Program-made: the position numbers and the translations under genes
NCBI GenBank assembly: GCA_900545745.1
Contig: URAD01000053.1
Location: 1 to 5,226, forward strand
Reading direction: 5' to 3'
Source of the DNA: an uncultured Collinsella sp.
GTDB lineage: Bacteria > Actinomycetota > Coriobacteriia > Coriobacteriales > Coriobacteriaceae
DNA: 5,226 nt
Notes under the pieces: generated by a model
The model's input: the letters and a program-made list of their open reading frames with translations, nothing else
Told to the model about the DNA's origin: nothing
Database searches by the model: none
Shown: positions 4,022-5,226 of the stretch, piece after piece
How the letters are laid out: every line of letters starts with the position of its first letter
Numbering within the stretch: position 1 is the stretch's first letter

Positions 4022-5226
4022 TTAGTACTGGCTCTCGTGCTTGCTGAAGAAGTCGAAGCGCGGGGGCAGCGGCTTCACGCGGTGCTCACCGGGCTTCTCG
4101 CCCAGGCTCTCCACAAACTCGTCCGTGGAGGCAAAGATGTTGTCCCAGCTAAAGAAGGCGACCGGGTTAACGTCGAAGTACTCACAGATGAGCTCGCTGC
4201 CGGCCGGGACGATACCGTGCATCAGGACGGTCGCCACGCGCAGCTCGGTAAAGGCGTCGACGAGGGCCTGCGTCATGGCGGCGTTTGCCTCGTTACTCTC
4301 GAGCTTGTTGGCGGCCTTGGAGGCGTCACTCCAGCGCTTGTTGGCGGCACGCAGGTAGTCGTCGCACACGGCGAGCGCGCGGTGCGTCTCGAACTTGTAC
4401 ATGGCCTGCTCAAAGGCGAGAGCTGCCTGCTGGGCGGCTTCGACCACGGTGTCAGAAGCGGCACCGGCGGGGATGCAGCCGTTGCGGTAGGGGCTCTCGT
4501 CGCCTTCCTTGACGGCGACGCCGTAGAAGCAGCTGCGGGCCAGGCGGTTGAACACGCCAGTCAGCAGCGCGCTCTCCTTAAGGGCCGGGTCGATAACGCG
4601 CTTGTCGTCGCAGGCGCGCACCTCGTTGCCGTCCTTGTCCTTGCCGGTCACACGCATGTCGTATGCCTTAGGGCTAAAGCTCACCGGCTTCTCGGACAGG
4701 CCGAGCGACAGCCAGTGCGCACGCATCTGCTCGCAGGTGTAGTGGTTGAGCAGGTCGTCTGCCGGCGGGGGAGGCGTCTGCGAGGACGAGCTGGCCTTTT
4801 TGCCCATGTAGAGCAGGTGGTAGCAGGCGCTGACGGTGCTCTGCGTGAGGTCCCAGCCCAGGGCCTCCCACATGGCGGTCTGCGCGATGCAGTAGAAATA
4901 GATGTTGTCCTGACCGATGAACTGGTAGATCTGAGCGTCGTCAGAGCACCACCAGTCGCGCCAGTCGAGCGAGCTGTGCTGGTAGGTGGGAGCGGGTACC
5001 TGCGTGGAATCGGCAGCGGGCTCGCCCATGAGGGCGGCATCCTGGGCGGCGACGCCCTCGGTTACGCCGGCGGCCTTGGCATCGCGTGCGAGCACGGTAC
5101 GCGTATAGCTGATGGGCGCCCACAGGCTCTCGGGCCAGCACCAGCAGGTGACGTCGGAGACGCCATCGACCTCGGGCACCGGAACGCCCCAGTCGATGTT
5201 GCCGGTGATGCGGAAGGGCACGAGCG
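4022..5226 (-). CDS. Methionyl-tRNA synthetase-like class I tRNA ligase paralogue, C-terminal part (partial)
   Basis: The frame is open through the right edge; the GTG at 5221 is internal. Numbering that codon as 1, 399 residues are visible. Landmarks of MetRS appear in order: ITGNIDWGVPVP (5-16), equivalent to 'itRdldWGiPvP'; a CWPESLWAPIS segment (28-38) where MetRS has 'VWFDAPIGYIS'; LDWRDWW (85-91); FIGQDNIYFY (101-110), equivalent to 'FIGKDNixFH'; then YMGKKASSSSQTPPPP (138-153) where KMSKS belongs; and a helical region (about 215-345) in the place of the anticodon-binding domain. Several key positions are changed: KMSKS reads KASSS, the methionine-pocket His is Tyr (Y110), and the anticodon-domain 'PW' reads KA (302-303). 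HIGH and the zinc knuckle lie outside the window. It could be a divergent MetRS or, more likely, a paralogue with another role. The next gene downstream is an RNA methyltransferase. Confidence 0.8.
   Translation of the reverse strand, partial: LVPFRITGNIDWGVPVPEVDGVSDVTCWCWPESLWAPISYTRTVLARDAKAAGVTEGVAAQDAALMGEPAADSTQVPAPTYQHSSLDWRDWWCSDDAQIYQFIGQDNIYFYCIAQTAMWEALGWDLTQSTVSACYHLLYMGKKASSSSQTPPPPADDLLNHYTCEQMRAHWLSLGLSEKPVSFSPKAYDMRVTGKDKDGNEVRACDDKRVIDPALKESALLTGVFNRLARSCFYGVAVKEGDESPYRNGCIPAGAASDTVVEAAQQAALAFEQAMYKFETHRALAVCDDYLRAANKRWSDASKAANKLESNEANAAMTQALVDAFTELRVATVLMHGIVPAGSELICEYFDVNPVAFFSWDNIFASTDEFVESLGEKPGEHRVKPLPPRFDFFSKHESQY

Overview
The window is high-GC bacterial chromosome with G/C-rich third codon positions and short, gene-tight spacing. 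The protein repertoire (a class III type fructose-1,6-bisphosphatase start, a DegV/FakB protein, a NOP2/Sun RNA methyltransferase and a MetRS-like protein) and the codon style fit an anaerobic gut actinomycete of the Coriobacteriia, most likely Collinsella or a relative. That placement comes from general familiarity, not from a search. I see no tRNA, rRNA, CRISPR array, transposase or phage gene.

Layout, left to right. (1) Positions 1-89, minus strand: the N-terminal 29 codons of a fructose-1,6-bisphosphatase, cut by the window edge. (2) Positions 90-409: a 320-bp divergent intergenic region, unusually rich in dyads and repeats, including four same-strand copies of TGGTAAA, a perfect 10-bp-arm inverted repeat in front of fbp, and a 130-bp block between identical 10-mers. 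(3) Positions 410-1300, plus: a DegV-family fatty-acid-binding protein, followed by a strong hairpin (1342-1369) shared with the converging gene. (4) Positions 1381-2472, minus: a TIM-barrel-like protein of unknown function with an acidic N-terminal extension and a basic tail. (5) Positions 2664-2834, plus: a 56-residue single-pass membrane protein that is easy to miss. (6) Positions 2859-3962, minus: a compact NOP2/Sun RNA m5C methyltransferase. (7) Positions 4022-5226, minus, partial: a methionyl-tRNA-synthetase-like protein whose visible signature motifs are eroded.

The last two minus-strand genes lie 59 bp apart and may be co-transcribed, linking two RNA/tRNA-themed products. The remaining genes look like independent units arranged as divergent or convergent pairs. 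The most interesting items are the MetRS paralogue, which has lost the second KMSKS lysine and several methionine-pocket residues, and the repeat-rich fbp/degV intergenic region. I do not see a clear multi-gene new system.
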